38,631 nt of DNA, from positions 1 through 38,631 of IMG/VR virus record IMGVR_UViG_3300050821_004476; one strand, written 5' to 3'. Source of the DNA: a virus. Numbering within the stretch: the stretch's first letter is position 1; each line of letters begins with the position of its first letter. The notes under the pieces are model-generated. The model did not search any database. It was not told the DNA's origin and saw nothing but the letters and a program-made list of their open reading frames with translations. Shown piece by piece: positions 36,194 to 38,631 of this stretch. Position numbers and translations under genes: made by a program.

Positions 36194-38422
36194 TTAGTAT
36201 TCCTTATTCGAGAATTCTGAATGAACTTCAGTATAGAGTTTCAAAAAGCTTTTAGTCAACTTCCATTTCACTCCCAGCTTCACTCCGGCTGTCTTTAAGC
36301 TTAGACTCTCAACCATCCCAATTTTTCTCATGAACCTTAGAAACTCTCTAATAATGTAATCAGATTTATGAGAGTAAGCCGCTATGGTTTTGATCTCAAT
36401 CCCCTCTTCAGGAGCTTCATAAAGATACTTAGCTATATCGTAGATTGGTCCTCTACCAGTATCTAGACATACCTTAGTAGCTCTCCTCATTACTTCTTCG
36501 TTTACTTCTTTACAATTGAGCACGGCTGCTAAACATTTAGCAAGTCTAACGAATTGAGATACTAGTCTGGCCGCAAACTCTCGCTCTGAATGCTCCTCTT
36601 GCCTACTACTAGGTCTAGCTCTAAGAAAAGCTGTTATCTTACCAAGTCTAGTGCAACGACGTAAAGCCGAGTCAGACATCTCAATACTACTCAATATCGT
36701 TACGGCATTCTCTCGAAGGTACTCTACGTAGCCTCCTGTTAGCTGCATCGCTAGCGTCATCTCTGGTTCTTGATGAGTCTCCGGCTTACCATCTGCTTCA
36801 ATACTCATATTCCGGTTAGCCCGGTTAGCTACTCTCCAAGTAATCTCATCCTCTAAGTCATCATCTATCCCGTCCATAATAATACAAGTAAGAAACCGTT
36901 CCCCTAATTCACTTTGATCAAGAGCAATAAGAGAGCTAGTACCACAGAGTATCCAAGTCATACGGATACCCGCATAGTCTCGACTCGCTTTGTTACGGTA
37001 GCTAGTACGAGATACTGTATCATAAACGTCTCGTGCTTCCGATAGAATCTGCTCAATATTCGGAGCTTTCATAAGAGTATCACCGTCCTTAGTCACTAGA
37101 GTCTTACCGTTGACTAAAGAGATAAGAGAATGATCTTCATCCCCACTACCGTATCCTGAATGAAATCCGCGAATAGTAGACTTAGCTAGGACATACTTTT
37201 TACTAGCCGAAAGAAGTTCACAGAGCGTACTTTTTCCGCAACTAGCTGGTCCAATGATTTTCACCCATGATTGATCTCCAATAGACTTCGTAGAGATAAC
37301 AGAAGAGAGCATAACGGAGAGAGCTATGTCTAATCCTTCGGTCCATCGCATAGCTTTACGGAGAGCACTAACAATATCTTTATAAGAAGTACAAGGAAGT
37401 AAGCCGAGAGTAGTAGCAGCCGTAGAAGGGTTTAAACGTGCCGTAAACCAAGCGTCTGGGCAAGGATAGATCCTTCCTTCTATCTCCTTCGATAAGGCGT
37501 CTATACGCTCTCCTAGTGTGTTTCCGGACGCCTTAAGAATATCCCTCAAGTCGAATCCGCTAGGTATCTCTAAGTCATAACCGTTCTCTCCCCAAGCTAG
37601 CCAATTAACGTCTGTAGGAGGGTGTTCCGAGCTACTTAACATCTCCACGATTCTCTTCACTCCGGTAAACGCTGCGGGAGGAATATCTGCTCCCGTTCTT
37701 GGATGTCTTCTTGGGTGATCATTATCAAAGAGGATGTAGGTAGACTTACCATCGCAAACAGGCAACCATTTCTCAAAAAAGGTAGTACACCCTGGAGTCG
37801 CTAGGATATTAGTATCCTTGAGTAAACTACTCCCGATACTCGATGTAGGTACTAAAGACTCTCCCGATACTTTACATCGACTCATAACCTCATAGATCGC
37901 AAGAGCATCCCATGGACCCTCGGTGAAATACACATTTGGTTTCTTAGAGTCGTAGAGGTTCATACCGTGTAGTTGATGTCCTAATGTCGGAACAGGGAGT
38001 AACTTGTATTTCTCATCGATCTTCCGATAACTGTAGAGTTGATTAAGCTCTCCTTTAACCCCATAGCCCGGTACAAGATAATCACCGGTGAGAATAGACT
38101 TAGCTAACTGCCAGACTATAAGACAATCTATCTCTAAGAGTCCTCTATGCTCTCTCAGCCATTCGTAGTCTTGAGGAGTAGTCTCTTTTAAAGACATCTC
38201 ATGAAGCTTACGAATGAATACGTAGCTATTACCTAGCTCATTACAAACAAAACACTTGAACTGTCCTGTCTTGATGTTTACCGAGAACTTACTTTCGCGT
38301 CCGCAATGAGGACAGTCTCCTACTGCTTCTTTACTACTCGGATTCCAATTTAGATCAACTCCTAAGAAGATGTACGGACGGAGGCTTTCTGGCGTCTCAT
38401 CCTTAGCTTTCAACTGAGGCAT
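36194..38422 (-). CDS. Primase-helicase (CHC2 zinc finger, Toprim-like, P-loop helicase)
   Basis: A 742-residue protein. The zinc finger at 37-60 has CPHC and CFVC pairs, as in DnaG/T7-type primases. The Toprim-like part holds VYFTEGPWDALAIYEVM (E168), a conserved Gly-turn in ILATPGCTTFF, and YILFDNDHP (D233 and D235). The helicase part has Walker A KIIGPASCGKSTL (388-400), a Walker-B-like GKTLVTKDGDTLM, WILCGTSSLI (sensor 1) and LGERFL with a possible arginine finger (R509). A winged-helix-like end follows. It would synthesise primers and unwind DNA at the phage fork. A second P-loop ATPase lies at 29.3-30.5 kb. Confidence 0.82.
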   Translation of the reverse strand: MPQLKAKDETPESLRPYIFLGVDLNWNPSSKEAVGDCPHCGRESKFSVNIKTGQFKCFVCNELGNSYVFIRKLHEMSLKETTPQDYEWLREHRGLLEIDCLIVWQLAKSILTGDYLVPGYGVKGELNQLYSYRKIDEKYKLLPVPTLGHQLHGMNLYDSKKPNVYFTEGPWDALAIYEVMSRCKVSGESLVPTSSIGSSLLKDTNILATPGCTTFFEKWLPVCDGKSTYILFDNDHPRRHPRTGADIPPAAFTGVKRIVEMLSSSEHPPTDVNWLAWGENGYDLEIPSGFDLRDILKASGNTLGERIDALSKEIEGRIYPCPDAWFTARLNPSTAATTLGLLPCTSYKDIVSALRKAMRWTEGLDIALSVMLSSVISTKSIGDQSWVKIIGPASCGKSTLCELLSASKKYVLAKSTIRGFHSGYGSGDEDHSLISLVNGKTLVTKDGDTLMKAPNIEQILSEARDVYDTVSRTSYRNKASRDYAGIRMTWILCGTSSLIALDQSELGERFLTCIIMDGIDDDLEDEITWRVANRANRNMSIEADGKPETHQEPEMTLAMQLTGGYVEYLRENAVTILSSIEMSDSALRRCTRLGKITAFLRARPSSRQEEHSEREFAARLVSQFVRLAKCLAAVLNCKEVNEEVMRRATKVCLDTGRGPIYDIAKYLYEAPEEGIEIKTIAAYSHKSDYIIREFLRFMRKIGMVESLSLKTAGVKLGVKWKLTKSFLKLYTEVHSEFSNKEY

Positions 38423-38485
38423 TATTACAAGCTTTCTAAGCCTATCAATTATTTGATAATCGTTCCGTGATTCTCCTCTACATTC

Positions 38486-38631
38486 CTACGGCTTCCAATT
38501 AAGTATTCTATTGATCTTTTGTCTAGGATTCTTTAGCTTCTTGACTTCTATTTCTAGTTTTAGTGCTTTGCTCTTAATCATATGAGAAGTAGCTACTTGT
38601 AGGACTACTGGTAATCTCCCCCTAGTATATT
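38486..38631 (-). CDS. GIY-YIG nuclease-domain protein, C-terminal part
   Basis: The stop TAG is at 38488-38486; the start lies beyond the right edge. The visible residues read YTRGRLPVVLQVATSHMIKS and KALKLEIEVKKLKNPRQKIN, which match the end of single-domain GIY-YIG proteins of the YhbQ/UPF0213 or SLX1-like type (YTRxRxPV...sKxxALxxExxIKxL). The catalytic Tyr and Arg are outside the window. It may be a mobile endonuclease or a repair-type nuclease. Confidence 0.55.
   Translation of the reverse strand, partial: YTRGRLPVVLQVATSHMIKSKALKLEIEVKKLKNPRQKINRILNWKP

Noticed and set aside
36100-36196. Read-through of TAA joining primase and methyltransferase in one frame
   Set aside because: Many genes here end in TAA with TAATG overlaps, so TAA is a working stop; gene decay is simpler.
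1-38631. tRNA genes and CRISPR arrays
   Set aside because: I looked for T-loop-like motifs and regularly spaced direct repeats and saw none; only the short elements listed recur.

Overview
The window is part of a tailed double-stranded DNA phage genome (Caudoviricetes type, free phage or prophage). It carries a terminase small subunit, a terminase large subunit, a portal protein, a Mu gpF-like head protein and a DUF2213 prohead protease, packed with dozens of small overlapping genes (ATGA, TAATG and few-base overlaps). All genes are on the minus strand except one. The host cannot be named from the sequence. CTAG, usually rare in bacterial and phage DNA, is common here.

Reading in the direction of transcription (high to low coordinates): 38.6-36.2 kb holds the tail of a GIY-YIG protein and a primase-helicase. 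36.2-35.1 kb holds a wrecked DNA methyltransferase gene and a small coiled-coil gene. 35.0-31.9 kb is a run of small genes of unknown role. 31.8-30.7 kb holds the small terminase, a ribbon-helix-helix regulator and a small membrane protein. 30.6-29.3 kb is a structured RNA leader followed by a P-loop ATPase, then about 320 bp of non-coding DNA full of GCGTAAC/GTTACGC repeats with an AT-rich core. 29.0-20.6 kb carries accessory genes (DUF5662, DUF3820-like, a GT39-like membrane glycosyltransferase, an RMF/CrpP-like protein, a secreted protein). From 20.6 kb down comes the morphogenesis block: GIY-YIG endonuclease, large terminase, portal, a P-loop zeta-type kinase protein, the Mu gpF-like protein, a glycosidase-like protein, a winged-helix protein, a nucleotidyltransferase-like protein, a DUF6527-like protein and the prohead protease running off the left edge.

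Two things stand out. First, the Mu gpF-like gene is interrupted by an intein, and a homing-endonuclease-like gene lies inside the intein on the opposite strand, codon facing codon. The intein frame stays open through it because the endonuclease uses no TTA, CTA or TCA codon. Second, the morphogenesis proteins carry enzyme domains after their structural or acidic parts: a complete-looking topoisomerase IB on the portal, a zeta-type kinase on an acidic protein, and a zinc metallopeptidase on the Mu gpF-like protein. In all three a near-identical N-Y-x-P-x-Q-x-R-D-S-x-G-R-F-G-S-G linker precedes the enzyme part. This suggests a set of virion-borne enzymes that could be packaged and perhaps ejected with the DNA.

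Regulation visible in the sequence includes a three-way-junction leader whose loop is perfectly complementary to the ribosome binding site of the ATPase gene, several intrinsic terminators (two directly before ribosome binding sites), and a recurring CAAGCTAAAGCAAgAGG element before start codons.
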